Both the position numbers and the translations under genes were made by a program. DNA of 64,000 bases from positions 47,787 to 111,786 of the forward strand of contig PKFB01000007.1 of the NCBI GenBank assembly GCA_002919305.1, written 5' to 3'. Positions within the stretch are counted from its first letter, which is position 1. Each line of letters opens with the position of its first letter. The DNA comes from Actinomycetales bacterium. GTDB lineage: Bacteria; Actinomycetota; Actinomycetes; Mycobacteriales; Micromonosporaceae. Of this stretch, positions 17,008 to 25,392 are shown piece by piece. The notes below the pieces were generated by a model that ran no database searches, had not been told where the DNA came from, and was given only the letters and a program-made list of their open reading frames with translations.

Positions 17008-18057
17008 TCAAGAGGCGGTCAGGTCGACGATGACCTTGACGTCGTTGGGCTGCTTGTCCAGGGCCAGGGTCCAGTCAGGCAGGGGGACCCGACGGGTGAT
17101 CAGGCTCTCCAGCCACTGACGGTCGGCCGCCACCAGCGCCTCGTTGGCTTGTTCATAGTGGCGTCGCGCCGCGTTGACCGTGCCGAACACCACGGTGTTC
17201 CCCATCACCAGGTTCCGGTTGATGTGGTCCGGGGTCACCGTCAGCTTCCGGTCCGTATCCATGATCCCTGTCAGGCAGACCACGGCGTTGGGTCCGGTCG
17301 CCTCCAGCAGGTCGAAGACCAGGTCCCCCACCCCGGTGGCCTCCACCACGACGTCGGGGCGCAGGTCGAGTTCATGGGGCGCGCCGGTGTGATACGTGCC
17401 TCCTAGGGCTTCGACGAGCTGCTGTTTGAGGCCGCCGCGGCGGTGGTCCAGCACGTGCACCTGGTAGCCGCGTTGCTGAGCCAGTAGGGCCGCGAGAAGG
17501 CCGATCGGGCCGGCGCCGGTGATCAGGGCGGTCATCCCCTCCCGGCAGGACTCGGCTCGGTCCCTGATGCGGTCGATCTGTTCCCATGCCTTGGCGACCA
17601 CGCTGGCGGGCTCCATCAGGACCCCCAGCTCGCCCAGCAGGGGGTCGACTCGCACCGCGTACTCCGGTTCGATGCGCCACTGGGCTGCGCCGTACCCGTG
17701 CGCCTTCCGGATTCCCCGTTCGACGTAGTTTCCGGTTCGGCACAGGTCCCACTCTCCACGCTGGCAGGGTCCGCATCCGTCGGGGCGGCGGACGATCCCC
17801 ACCACCAGGTCACCCTCGGTGAAGCCGCTGCCTTCGGGTGCTGACAGCACCCGCCCTAAGGATTCGTGTCCGATCACCAGCCGGGTCTGGTTGTCGGGTG
17901 GCTCGCCGATTCCGTCATGCAGGATCTCGCGGTCGGTGCCGCAGATCCCCACCGCCACCCCGGCCACCAGCATGCCGTCCTCGGGTCCGGGCGGCGGGAG
18001 GTCAGTAAGCTCAACGCTGTCCGATTTACCCGATATCACCGTCATCGTCAGGACCAT
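17008..18057 (-). CDS. Zinc-dependent glucose 1-dehydrogenase-like MDR enzyme
   Basis: 349 aa from ATG 18057 (ATG 18045 is possible; the longer ORF to 18147 is not supported). The N-terminal GroES-like domain has the catalytic-zinc residues VGICGTDREI and GHESLGRVL, and a structural-zinc run GCGPCQRGEWDLC. Next is NYVERGIRKAHGYGAAQWR, the segment that marks the glucose-dehydrogenase group (Glu_dehyd_C). The cofactor fold is ALITGAGPIGLLAALLAQQR. Family members oxidise D-glucose or related aldoses to the lactone with NAD(P). The substrate is inferred from family only. It is divergent from rbpA with about 540 bp between, including a possible operator GTGTG-ATCAAG-CACAC at 18244-18259. Confidence 0.82.
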   Translation of the reverse strand: MVLTMTVISGKSDSVELTDLPPPGPEDGMLVAGVAVGICGTDREILHDGIGEPPDNQTRLVIGHESLGRVLSAPEGSGFTEGDLVVGIVRRPDGCGPCQRGEWDLCRTGNYVERGIRKAHGYGAAQWRIEPEYAVRVDPLLGELGVLMEPASVVAKAWEQIDRIRDRAESCREGMTALITGAGPIGLLAALLAQQRGYQVHVLDHRRGGLKQQLVEALGGTYHTGAPHELDLRPDVVVEATGVGDLVFDLLEATGPNAVVCLTGIMDTDRKLTVTPDHINRNLVMGNTVVFGTVNAARRHYEQANEALVAADRQWLESLITRRVPLPDWTLALDKQPNDVKVIVDLTAS

Positions 18058-18405
18058 GTGTCCATGGTGGGTCGGATGCCGTGTGACAGACTCGCTCCGC
18101 GGCGAGATACCCCTGGGATTCGCCAAGTCCCGCGGCCGGCTCCACAACGCTCGCGCCGCCGATCACGTATCGGCCACCCGTGAACTAGCCGATCCTCTAT
18201 GGGCCGGCAGCCTGGGCGGCGGACCGGCGACAGAAACAGCACAGTGTGATCAAGCACACCCTTGATTCATGAACTATTCATCGGGCCCGGACGTATTCCT
18301 TGATTGAAATGATGGGGCGTCACATTTTCCCGGATGACTTCTCCCAGAGCGGTCCTCACCGCCCTGGAGGCCGCCATCCGGGAAGGGGAGTCGGTTTTCC
18401 GCCAA

Positions 18406-18421
18406 AGCCGATTTATCGGCT
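18406..18421. promoter_or_regulatory. 16-bp palindrome between the dehydrogenase and rbpA genes
   Basis: AGCCGAT-TT-ATCGGCT is a perfect inverted repeat in the 540-bp divergent intergenic region. Its size and position suit a dimeric regulator; which gene it serves cannot be decided. Confidence 0.35.
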
Positions 18422-18526
18422 GAGAACTCCCTCACCAGGGGTTACCTTGATCTCGGTTCGCACCGGGCGTCTACCCTCGTGGCGTCTCCTTCGTCGAGGC
18501 GGCATCGGGTGTAGCCCTCACAGGGT

Positions 18527-18554
18527 GGGAATCACCTGCCCCTCCTCGTTCGTT
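18527..18554 (+). promoter_or_regulatory. SigR-like promoter of rbpA
   Basis: GGGAAT at 18527-18532 followed after 19 bp by GTT at 18552-18554 fits the GGAAT-N18/19-GTT pattern of actinobacterial SigR (SigH) thiol-stress promoters. It lies 41-68 bp before the RbpA start codon. rbpA is known to be a SigR target in Streptomyces, which supports the call. Confidence 0.55.
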
Positions 18555-18594
18555 GGATACCGTGAACCGCACGAGACCCGGAGGGAAACCGATC

Positions 18595-18945
18595 ATGGGC
18601 GAGCGCATGCTGCGCGGCAGTCGCCTCGGAGCCATCAGCTACGAGTCCGACCGAAACACCGAGCTGGCCCCGCGGCAGACCCGCGAGTACGTCTGCCCTA
18701 AGGGTCACCGCGTCACTATCCCGTTCGCGCTGGACGCTGAAGTTCCGCCCACATGGGAGTGCCGTTTCGACGGCACCGTCGCCAAGCTCGTGGACGGCGC
18801 TGAGCCGGAGCCGAAGAAGACCAAGCCGCCGCGCACCCACTGGGACATGCTGTTGGAGCGCCGCAGCTTGAAGGAGCTGGAGGAGATCCTGGCTGAGCGC
18901 CTCGCGGAGCTGCGGGCACGGCGGGGTCAGTCCCAGTCCGCCTGA
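18595..18945 (+). CDS. rbpA: RNA polymerase-binding protein RbpA
   Basis: 116 aa from ATG 18595 with GGAGGG ribosome-binding site. It has all RbpA parts in order: the N-terminal tail MGERMLRGSRLGAISYESDR, a zinc-ribbon-like core EYVCPKGHRVTIPFALDAEV ... WECRFDG, a basic linker EPEPKKTKPPRTHWDMLLER and the sigma-interaction helix RSLKELEEILAERLAELRAR. RbpA binds RNA polymerase and group I sigma factors and stabilises open complexes. It exists only in actinobacteria and is the best taxonomic marker in this window. It appears monocistronic, between a SigR-like promoter and a strong terminator. Confidence 0.97.
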   Translation: MGERMLRGSRLGAISYESDRNTELAPRQTREYVCPKGHRVTIPFALDAEVPPTWECRFDGTVAKLVDGAEPEPKKTKPPRTHWDMLLERRSLKELEEILAERLAELRARRGQSQSA

Positions 18946-18956
18946 GCCCATATAAC

Positions 18957-18996
18957 AACGGGTCTGTCCGAAGGTCGCGTCGGACAGACCCGTTTT
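18957..18996 (+). terminator. Strong intrinsic terminator after rbpA
   Basis: Perfect 14-bp stem AACGGGTCTGTCCG / CGGACAGACCCGTT with a 10-nt loop followed by TTTT, 12 bp after the rbpA stop. It may also stop transcription from the convergent fxsA operon. Confidence 0.9.
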
Positions 18997-19067
18997 CATG
19001 TGTGCGCTTCTCTTAACGCAGCCGGATTCTGAAGCCTTGGCCGCGTACGCCACCACTGCGGCATCGC

Positions 19068-19589
19068 TCACGAATTGGTAGTGGGATTCCCGCCGAAATC
19101 GGTGATCACTTCTCCTTCGATCACCCGCGGGGTGTGGAACTGGGGCGCGGCCCCCGGGTCTGGGGCGCCGTAGTATACCCGCACCCTGCGGGGCCCGAAC
19201 ATGTCGTTGGCGACTGCGCCGGAGATCCGGCGGGTGACCGCCCGGATCACTAACGGGCGCACCAGCGCGCGGGTAGGGGGTGCCAACAGCACCAGCCCGA
19301 TCACGTCGCTGGCGAAGCCGGGGACCAGCATGAAGATGCCTCCGGCGAGCACCAGCAGCCCATCGGTGACGTCGCGGCCGGGTGGCCGCCCCGTGCTGAA
19401 CGTCTCTGTGAAGCGCTGCATCGCCCGGGTGCCTTCGCGGCGCAGCAGAAGCGCCCCGAGAGCTGAGGTCGCCAGCATCAGCGCGATCGTGGCCGCCACT
19501 CCGATCTGCTGCCCCACCGCGATCAGGACCGCGATCTCCACGGTCGGTATCACGATCAGCGCCGCTACCAGCAGCCCTAGGACACGCAC
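19068..19589 (-). CDS. fxsA: FxsA-family membrane protein
   Basis: 173 aa from GTG 19589, with GAGGTGAGG just upstream; the longer ORF to 19682 overlaps ppm1. Hydrophobic segments VLGLLVAALIVIPTVEIAVL, IGVAATIALMLATSALGALL and the conserved cytoplasmic stretch RREGTRAMQRFTETFSTGRP, then DGLLVLAGGIFMLVPGFASD and VIGLVLLAPPTRALVRPLVI, match the FxsA family (named for F exclusion of phage T7 in E. coli; its normal role is unclear). It lies 5 bp after the ppm1 stop codon, so it is the last gene of an lnt-ppm1-fxsA unit, an order seen in other actinobacteria. Confidence 0.88.
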   Translation of the reverse strand: MRVLGLLVAALIVIPTVEIAVLIAVGQQIGVAATIALMLATSALGALLLRREGTRAMQRFTETFSTGRPPGRDVTDGLLVLAGGIFMLVPGFASDVIGLVLLAPPTRALVRPLVIRAVTRRISGAVANDMFGPRRVRVYYGAPDPGAAPQFHTPRVIEGEVITDFGGNPTTNS

Positions 19590-19594
19590 GCGCC

Positions 19595-20437
19595 TCACCT
19601 CTTCGCTCGTCCGAATGCCCTTCTGACGGTACGCCCGATCAGGCTCAGCTTGTAGCGCACGCCCCAAACGGTCACACGCCACAACGCTTCCCGCACGATG
19701 GCCGCGCTCATCTTGCTGCGGCCGCGTTCCCGTTCGGTGAAGGTGATGGGTACCTCGACGATCCGGAAGCCTTCCCGGTACGCCCGCCAGGTCAGGTCAA
19801 CCTGGAAGCAGTACCCCTGGGAGGCCACCTCACCCAGGTCCAGCTTCTCCAGGACCGTCCGGCGGTAGATCCGGTAGCCGGCGGTGGCGTCCCGCACCGG
19901 CATCCCCAGGGCCATGCGGGTGTAGAGGTTGGCGCCTTGAGACAGCAGCCAGCGGTACCAGGGCCAGTTGACCACCTGGCCGCCGGCCACCCACCGGGAT
20001 CCGATCACCACATCGGCGTCCCGCAGGCTGGCCAGCAGCTCCGGCAGCTGCTCGGGGGCGTGTGAGCCGTCGGCGTCCATCTCCACGACCGCGTCATAGC
20101 CGTGGGTGATCGCCCACTCGAACCCTGCGATGTAGGCGGCACCGAGCCCTTCCTTGGCGGTGCGGTGCATGACGTGTACCCGCTTGTCCTCCGCGGCGAT
20201 GCGATCAGCGATCTGCCCGGTACCGTCCGGACTGCCGTCGTCGACGACCAGGACGTCGACGTCCGGCACGGCGGCGTGGAGCCGCTTCAGGATCACCGGA
20301 AGGTTGTCCGCCTCGTTGTAAGTAGGGATGACCACCAGCGGGCGTCCAGTGTCGTTGTCCGCCTGGGACGGGAGGTGCTCGGACGACACGGTGCGGTAGT
20401 CGTTGGACTGAGGTGTGTCGGCGCTTGGTTTGGCCAC
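19595..20437 (-). CDS. ppm1: Polyprenol monophosphomannose synthase
   Basis: 280 aa. Family 2 glycosyltransferase of the DPM1/Ppm1 type: VVIPTYNEADNLPVILKRLH, LVVDDGSPDGTGQIADRIAA, the DxD motif EMDADGSHAPEQLPELLASL, VIGSRWVAGGQVVNWPWYR and DATAGYRIYRR, with C-terminal EVPITFTERERGRSKMSAAI. It transfers mannose from GDP-mannose to polyprenyl phosphate; the product feeds lipoglycan synthesis and protein O-mannosylation. It has no C-terminal membrane domain; instead the adjacent lnt product can supply the membrane part, as the two are fused in Mycobacterium Ppm1. The start lies 24 bp after the lnt stop. Confidence 0.95.
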   Translation of the reverse strand: MAKPSADTPQSNDYRTVSSEHLPSQADNDTGRPLVVIPTYNEADNLPVILKRLHAAVPDVDVLVVDDGSPDGTGQIADRIAAEDKRVHVMHRTAKEGLGAAYIAGFEWAITHGYDAVVEMDADGSHAPEQLPELLASLRDADVVIGSRWVAGGQVVNWPWYRWLLSQGANLYTRMALGMPVRDATAGYRIYRRTVLEKLDLGEVASQGYCFQVDLTWRAYREGFRIVEVPITFTERERGRSKMSAAIVREALWRVTVWGVRYKLSLIGRTVRRAFGRAKR

Positions 20438-20461
20438 GATCGCGTCCTCTCGCGTACCCCT

Positions 20462-22237
20462 TCAGCGTGGTCGCCGGCGAGGAATCATCACGATCGCGAT
20501 CGCCGTCAGCGCCGATCCGACGATCACGATCTCGGGGATGACACCGAGCCGTGTAGCAAGAGTACGTTCCTGCCCTAAGGTGAGGGTACGGGTAAGAATC
20601 GCCTGAGTGTTGAATTGTGTGATCTCATGCACGTCCCCGTCGGGGTCAGCGAACCCTGACACGCCGACCGTGGAGGCCATCACAGCGGGGCGACCGTGCT
20701 CCACGGCGCGCAACCGCACCATCGCCATCTGCTGCTCGGCCTCGTCGGAGTTGAAGGTGGCGTTGTTGGTTTGCACCACCAACAGCTGGGCACCGTTCGT
20801 CACAGTCTGGCGCACCAACCCGTCGTAGGCGACCTCGAAGCAGATCACGTCGCCGATGGTGACCGACCCCACCGTCATGATCCCGGGTTCGTCGCCGGAA
20901 ACCTGGTTACCGGCCAGCCGCGCCGCGTCGGTGATCCGCTCGACCAGCCCACGCATCGGCAGGTACTCGGCGAACGGCACCGGGTGTTGTTTGACGTAGC
21001 TGTCGACGGGGCCTTGGTCCGGCATCCACAACAGCGCGGTGTTGCGGGTGTGTTCCCCGGGCCCTTGCAGCATGGCGCCCACCAGGATCGGCGCGTTGAT
21101 CGCCTGCGCGGCGTCGTTGATGCGGCTGGCCGCGTCGGCGTTGAGCAGCGGGTCGATATCGCTGGAGTTCTCCGGCCATATCACCAGGTCGGGGCGTTCC
21201 TCCTGGCCGGCGTTCACCCGTCGGGCCAGCTCCAAGGTGGCGTTGACGTGGTTGTCGAGGACCGCGCGGCGTTGCGCGTTGAAGTCCAGGCCCAGCCGGG
21301 GCACGTTGCCTTGGATGATCGCCACCTGCATCCGTTCCCCGTTGGCGGAGCCACCGCCGGCCAGGGGTGGCAGGGCGAAACCGGACAGCACCACCAGCAC
21401 CGCGACGACCAGGAAAGCCGGTATCCGGACCCGGGCAGTACGCCGGTCAGCGGCGTCCTGCGTGGTATCGGCGGGCCACAGCGCCGCGGTGATCAGCCCA
21501 CCGATGACCGCCACCGCAAAAGTCACCAGTGGGGCGCCGCCCACCGCCGCCAACCCCAGCAGGGGAGAGTCAGCTTGTCCGAAGGCCAGTCGTCCCCAAG
21601 GGAACCCACCGAAGGGCACCCGGGAGCGCAGCGCTTCGCTGAGCACCCAGCACGCGCCGGTCAGCAGCGGCCACACCCAGCGTCGGCGTTCCACCAACGG
21701 GGTGCAGTACGCGGCGATCGCGCCGAGCACGGCGATGTAGCACGCCTGAGTGGCGGCCAGCAGCAGCCAGGGCCACCAGCCGATAGCGGGGTGGATCGCT
21801 GTCCAACGCAGCAGGGGCACGAACAGCGCCAGCCCAGCCAGACCGCCGAGCCAGAATCCAGCGCGGGCCCGGCGGCGATGGACCGCGGCGGCCAAGAGGG
21901 CCACCCCGCCAGGCGCGGCCCACCAGGCGTCATAGGGCGGCAGGGACAACAGCAGCAGGAGGCCGCTGACGAGGGCCGCGATGATCGCCAGGGGGAGCCG
22001 GAGCGGACGTGGGGTGCGTGCCCCGTCACCCGCGGTGCTCGTCGCCTGTGGCGTGGAGGGGCCCGCCGCGTCGGAGGGCGTGGTGTCGGCCGGTGTCGTG
22101 GGCGACGCGACCGGGGAGTGGTCCGTCGGCTGCTCCGCCTCGGACACCGTCACCGCCCCAAAGGCCCGGTCCGTGGTCGAGTCCTGTGGAGTGTCAGGAC
22201 TGTCCGCCCCGTAAGAGGCTGGCCTGGCTGTCGTCAC
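20462..22237 (-). CDS. lnt: Apolipoprotein N-acyltransferase
   Basis: 591 aa, GTG start with AGGAG upstream. A hydrophilic Thr/Pro-rich tail of about 75 residues is followed by six to seven membrane helices (first LPLAIIAALVSGLLLLLSL) and a carbon-nitrogen hydrolase domain. The Glu-Lys-Cys triad is recognisable in LVIWPENSSDIDPL, YVKQHPVPFAEYLP and GDVICFEVAYDGLV. A last helix near the C-terminus (IPEIVIVGSALTAIAIVMIP) completes the fold. Lnt adds the third acyl chain to the N-terminal Cys of exported lipoproteins. The window encodes lipoproteins (43.7 kb, 51.6 kb) that would be substrates. The long N-terminal tail is an actinobacterial feature. Confidence 0.95.
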   Translation of the reverse strand: MTTARPASYGADSPDTPQDSTTDRAFGAVTVSEAEQPTDHSPVASPTTPADTTPSDAAGPSTPQATSTAGDGARTPRPLRLPLAIIAALVSGLLLLLSLPPYDAWWAAPGGVALLAAAVHRRRARAGFWLGGLAGLALFVPLLRWTAIHPAIGWWPWLLLAATQACYIAVLGAIAAYCTPLVERRRWVWPLLTGACWVLSEALRSRVPFGGFPWGRLAFGQADSPLLGLAAVGGAPLVTFAVAVIGGLITAALWPADTTQDAADRRTARVRIPAFLVVAVLVVLSGFALPPLAGGGSANGERMQVAIIQGNVPRLGLDFNAQRRAVLDNHVNATLELARRVNAGQEERPDLVIWPENSSDIDPLLNADAASRINDAAQAINAPILVGAMLQGPGEHTRNTALLWMPDQGPVDSYVKQHPVPFAEYLPMRGLVERITDAARLAGNQVSGDEPGIMTVGSVTIGDVICFEVAYDGLVRQTVTNGAQLLVVQTNNATFNSDEAEQQMAMVRLRAVEHGRPAVMASTVGVSGFADPDGDVHEITQFNTQAILTRTLTLGQERTLATRLGVIPEIVIVGSALTAIAIVMIPRRRPR

Positions 22238-23040
22238 CAGTTCGTTCTCCTACCCGCTCGGCACCGGCTCTCACGGATCGCCGGATCGCTCGATTCTCGC
22301 AGGCCGGGTACCGGGCCGACTGCCTACCTGACGGTAGGCCCTCTCCGCAAGCCCGTCTCCGCAAGAGAGAGTCGCCAGCCGTGTCCAGCGCCCTGGGCAG
22401 GCCACGGCGCCTGGTTGGCCGACGGGCCCTGGCCTGCCCAGGTGTCAGGCACGGGCGGTCCGCGACGCATGTCGGGCGTGCCGGTTCCGGTACGGCAAGC
22501 AGCCCGCCCAGCCCGTGGTGGTGGCCGCGTGGGGACAAAGGAGGGGCGCGGCGGATTGCCGCGCCCCTACGCTCCCAGGCCTTCCCGGCCGATGCGACAG
22601 GAACGTCCTCAAGCGACCTTCGGACCGACCCGCTACGGGCTGGCTGCGCGCACCGGATCGTTGTCTACTGGCCGCTCGTACCCCCTGTTCAGCACCGGAA
22701 ACGGCGGCCGGTTCGCACCGCCCCGCCGACCCCCGCCCACTGGACCTGGCCGCTGCGGTGACGCGACCTGTCACCGCTGTGCCAGCAGGCGAAGGGACGA
22801 AGCGAGCCGAGCCGCCCCCGAAGCCGGACGCAATGACCGTAGCCAGGGCACCCCGGATGCTGTCAACCGGGTCCGGGGAATCCGGTGAACATAGCGCGTT
22901 ACTCCCCTACCTCACCGGCGTGTCGCCTCCGGCGTGTCGAAATCAAGGGTGAAAAACCATGATCCACCAGGAGGTTTCGTCACGACATATCCGCACATTC
23001 CAGGACACCACCACGACGCCATCGTGTGGTCACAGCACCG
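22238..23040. other. 800-bp gene-poor stretch with one strong hairpin
   Basis: Between the lnt start and the end of the lysine-degradation operon, all of it upstream of lnt on its strand. A perfect hairpin GGGGCGCGGC-GGATT-GCCGCGCCCC lies at 22543-22567, suiting a terminator without U tract for the operon that ends at 23041. The open frames seen here have poor codon use and no ribosome-binding sites. I recognise no gene or RNA. Confidence 0.4.
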
Positions 23041-24414
23041 TCACGGCACCGTGATTTCGTGGCGGAGGAGCCGCGCGGCGACCGCAGGGTGATCGACGGC
23101 GAGTAATCCGGCGGCGGCCAGCGCGTAACGAGTGTCGATGGCGTACACCGCATCGCGTGGCAGCGGCCATCCCCCGGCGGGGTCATCCACCGCTTCTCTC
23201 AGCAGCGCGCGTGCCTGCGCCGGCGCCAGGCGCCGCAACACCCCACCAGAGCCCACCACCAGACGGACCTGACGCAGATCCCGCCCGCCCCGTCGGGGAG
23301 CCGGCTGCGGCCCCACCCGCTCCCCTCGCGCGTGCCGCCGCAGCGCCACGGTGATCGCTAGCCTGGTCAGGCGGGCGTCGATCGCGGTCTCCGTGGCGTC
23401 GTCAGCCACGAACGCCGGGTCCTCGGCCCGCCGGTCGGCCGCCTTCGCCAGCTGTTCAGCCTCAGCGTCGTCAATCAGTCGCTCCGCCAGCGCCGCCGCC
23501 ACGATCCCGGGGGCGCTGATGCGTACCCCGAGATCCCCTTCGACGGTGCGGCCCCGCCACAGGGTGCCGGCCACCTCACGGTCGGGGCCGCCCTGGTGGG
23601 GATCCGGGGTGAGGGCCGAGTACACATCCGTGGTGGCGCCTCCGACGTCCACAACGAGCACATCCCCGTATCCGGGCACGTCCCCGGCTCCGTCGGCCAG
23701 CACCTCCACCGCGGCGAGTACCAGGTCAGGGGTCGCGCCCCGCACCAACGCCGCGAACCTTGGCTGCCGGGACAAGCCCTTACCGCCGATCACATGCCGC
23801 AAAAAGAGCTCCCGGATCGCCTGCCGCGCCGGCCCGGGGTTCAGCTCCCCGATCCGGGGCAGCACGTTGTCGGTGGGCAGCACCGGGACCCCAGCGACGG
23901 TCAGGAGGGCGGTGATCTCATCGCGGACCTCGACGTTGCCCGCCAGCACCACCGGGATCCGCAGCCCGGACAGCGCCGCCGCGTTGTGGCGGATCGTGTC
24001 GGCCTCACCGCCGTCCGTGCCTCCCACCAGGAGCACCACATCCGGCCGGTGCGCCACCAGGTCGGCGACCTGTGCCTTGTCCAGCCGGCCGGCGGCCACG
24101 CGGACCACCCGCGCCCCGGCCGACAGGCCCACCATGTGACCAGCCCGGGCGGTGACCAGCGCTTCATAGCCGACGACGGCGAGCCGCAGGCCGCCTCCGG
24201 CGCTGGAGCAGGCCCGCACCTGCCCCGGCGTGACCCCACCGGCTGTGGTGACGGCGGCGGCAACGGCCGCGTCGAGCCCGTCCAGCACCTCCCCCTCGCT
24301 GGTGGTGCGGTGGCTGGCGGTGCCGCTCAATCTCCCCCGCTGGATATCAACCACCGCGGCCTTGGTGAAGGTCGACCCCACATCGACACACGCCACCAGG
24401 TCACCGGCGCTCAC
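23041..24414 (-). CDS. MutL/GlmL-family reactivase-like ATPase of the lysine aminomutase operon
   Basis: 457 aa from GTG 24414, preceded by GGAGGGAGAAGCG; the ORF could extend to 24468 inside the upstream crcB. It belongs to the ASKHA-fold MutL/GlmL family: VACVDVGSTFTKAAVVDIQR (phosphate loop 1), ACSSAGGGLRLAVVGYE, VLLVGGTDGGEADTI, VVDVGGATTDVYSALTPD (second phosphate loop) and LVVGSGGVLRRLAP. In clostridia such proteins accompany glutamate mutase and ornithine/lysine aminomutases and are thought to remove damaged cobalamin. Its place as last gene of the kamDE operon supports a role as chaperone or reactivase of the B12-dependent KamDE complex. The assignment is by family and context. Confidence 0.85.
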   Translation of the reverse strand: MSAGDLVACVDVGSTFTKAAVVDIQRGRLSGTASHRTTSEGEVLDGLDAAVAAAVTTAGGVTPGQVRACSSAGGGLRLAVVGYEALVTARAGHMVGLSAGARVVRVAAGRLDKAQVADLVAHRPDVVLLVGGTDGGEADTIRHNAAALSGLRIPVVLAGNVEVRDEITALLTVAGVPVLPTDNVLPRIGELNPGPARQAIRELFLRHVIGGKGLSRQPRFAALVRGATPDLVLAAVEVLADGAGDVPGYGDVLVVDVGGATTDVYSALTPDPHQGGPDREVAGTLWRGRTVEGDLGVRISAPGIVAAALAERLIDDAEAEQLAKAADRRAEDPAFVADDATETAIDARLTRLAITVALRRHARGERVGPQPAPRRGGRDLRQVRLVVGSGGVLRRLAPAQARALLREAVDDPAGGWPLPRDAVYAIDTRYALAAAGLLAVDHPAVAARLLRHEITVP

Positions 24415-24454
24415 CGCTTCTCCCTCCTGCGTCCTATGCCGTGGCGGGCGTCCC

Positions 24455-24811
24455 TCACCACAGGCCACCGATGAGCATCCCCACCCAGGCCGCCCCCAGC
24501 CCGGCGATGAGATTCGCCGCCACGTTGCCCACCGCGTGGCGATAGGCGCCGGTCCGGGCCAGGGCCATCGTGTCGTGACTGAACGTGGAGTAGGTCGTTA
24601 AAGCACCACAGAAGCCGGTTCCCGCCATGGTGGCCACGGCCGGGGGTACCGGTGCGGCGACCAGCACCCCCAACAGGAATGACCCTGCGACGTTCACCGT
24701 CAGGATGCCCCACGGAAACCGCGTCCGGTGGCGGGCTTGGACGGCCCGGTCCACCAGATACCGCAGCGGAGCGCCGATCGCGGCGCCCAGCGCGATCAAC
24801 ACGACGGTCAT
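24455..24811 (-). CDS. crcB: Fluoride channel CrcB, second copy
   Basis: 118 aa from ATG 24811. Four-helix CrcB/Fluc subunit: ALGAAIGAPLRYLVDRAVQA (conserved Arg), FPWGILTVNVAGSFLLGVL (with the pore Asn), FCGALTTYSTFSHDTMALA (TTFS-like Phe-box region, here TTYSTFS) and LIAGLGAAWVGMLIGG. Its start overlaps the stop of the upstream crcB (ATGA). Actinobacteria often carry two adjacent crcB genes whose products form an antiparallel heterodimer that exports fluoride passively. The unusual point is the setting inside the lysine-degradation operon, 40 bp before the reactivase gene. Confidence 0.93.
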   Translation of the reverse strand: MTVVLIALGAAIGAPLRYLVDRAVQARHRTRFPWGILTVNVAGSFLLGVLVAAPVPPAVATMAGTGFCGALTTYSTFSHDTMALARTGAYRHAVGNVAANLIAGLGAAWVGMLIGGLW

Positions 24812-25392
24812 CGGGGCGTCTCCGTTCCGAACGCTTCCTGTCCCAGCGGGGCGTCCGAGGCCCGCATCCCCGCAGGCTCCACTGGCTCCGTCGGTTTCCC
24901 GGCGTGGCGGGCGTGTCGGTCCTGCATCGCGCTCCAGCGGCGCCACGCCCACGCCGTTACCTCGGCGCCGCCCCACACCGCGGCCAGCGCCGTGATCAGG
25001 GTGCCGGCCAGGTAGCCCAGCCCGGCCGGCACGGCTCCCGCCTCGATCAGCTGGTGGAACTCCACGGCGTACGCGGAGAAGGTGGTGTAGCCGCCGAGGA
25101 GCCCGACGCCGGCGAACGGGCGAAGCAGCCGCCATCCGCCGCCCCGGCTCTCCAGCTGTCCCGCCATGGTCATCAGCGCGCCGATCGCCAGGCACCCGGA
25201 GACGTTGACCAGGAAGGTGGCCCATGGGAAGGCCCCGGACGACACCACCGTGGAGATCGCGTGGCGTCCCCACGCCCCAAGCACCCCACCGCAGGAGATC
25301 GCCACCAGCACCGGCCCCTGCCGCGCGGATGTGGGGCGTCCCGGCTGGGCGGACGGGCCGCGGTGCCCCGTCGGGGATGAGTCCGCCGGCAT
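24808..25392 (-). CDS. crcB: Fluoride channel CrcB, first copy, with extended termini
   Basis: 194 aa from ATG 25392, whose A is shared with the kal stop codon (TGATG). Core motifs are GGVLGAWGRHAIS, FPWATFLVNVSGCLAIGALM, RPFAGVGLLGGYTTFSAYAVE and a fourth helix LGYLAGTLITALAAVWGGAE. It is about 70 residues longer than a minimal CrcB because of a hydrophilic N-terminal tail (about 35 residues) and a charged C-terminal tail (DRHARHAGKPTEPVEPAG). The tight coupling to kal and to the second crcB shows that all are made from one message. Confidence 0.93.
   Translation of the reverse strand: MPADSSPTGHRGPSAQPGRPTSARQGPVLVAISCGGVLGAWGRHAISTVVSSGAFPWATFLVNVSGCLAIGALMTMAGQLESRGGGWRLLRPFAGVGLLGGYTTFSAYAVEFHQLIEAGAVPAGLGYLAGTLITALAAVWGGAEVTAWAWRRWSAMQDRHARHAGKPTEPVEPAGMRASDAPLGQEAFGTETPR

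Noticed and set aside
20696..22888. 730-codon plus-strand open frame over lnt
   Set aside because: It is antisense to a gene with clear Lnt motifs; its translation is His/Arg/Gln-rich without domains, a typical by-product of high GC.
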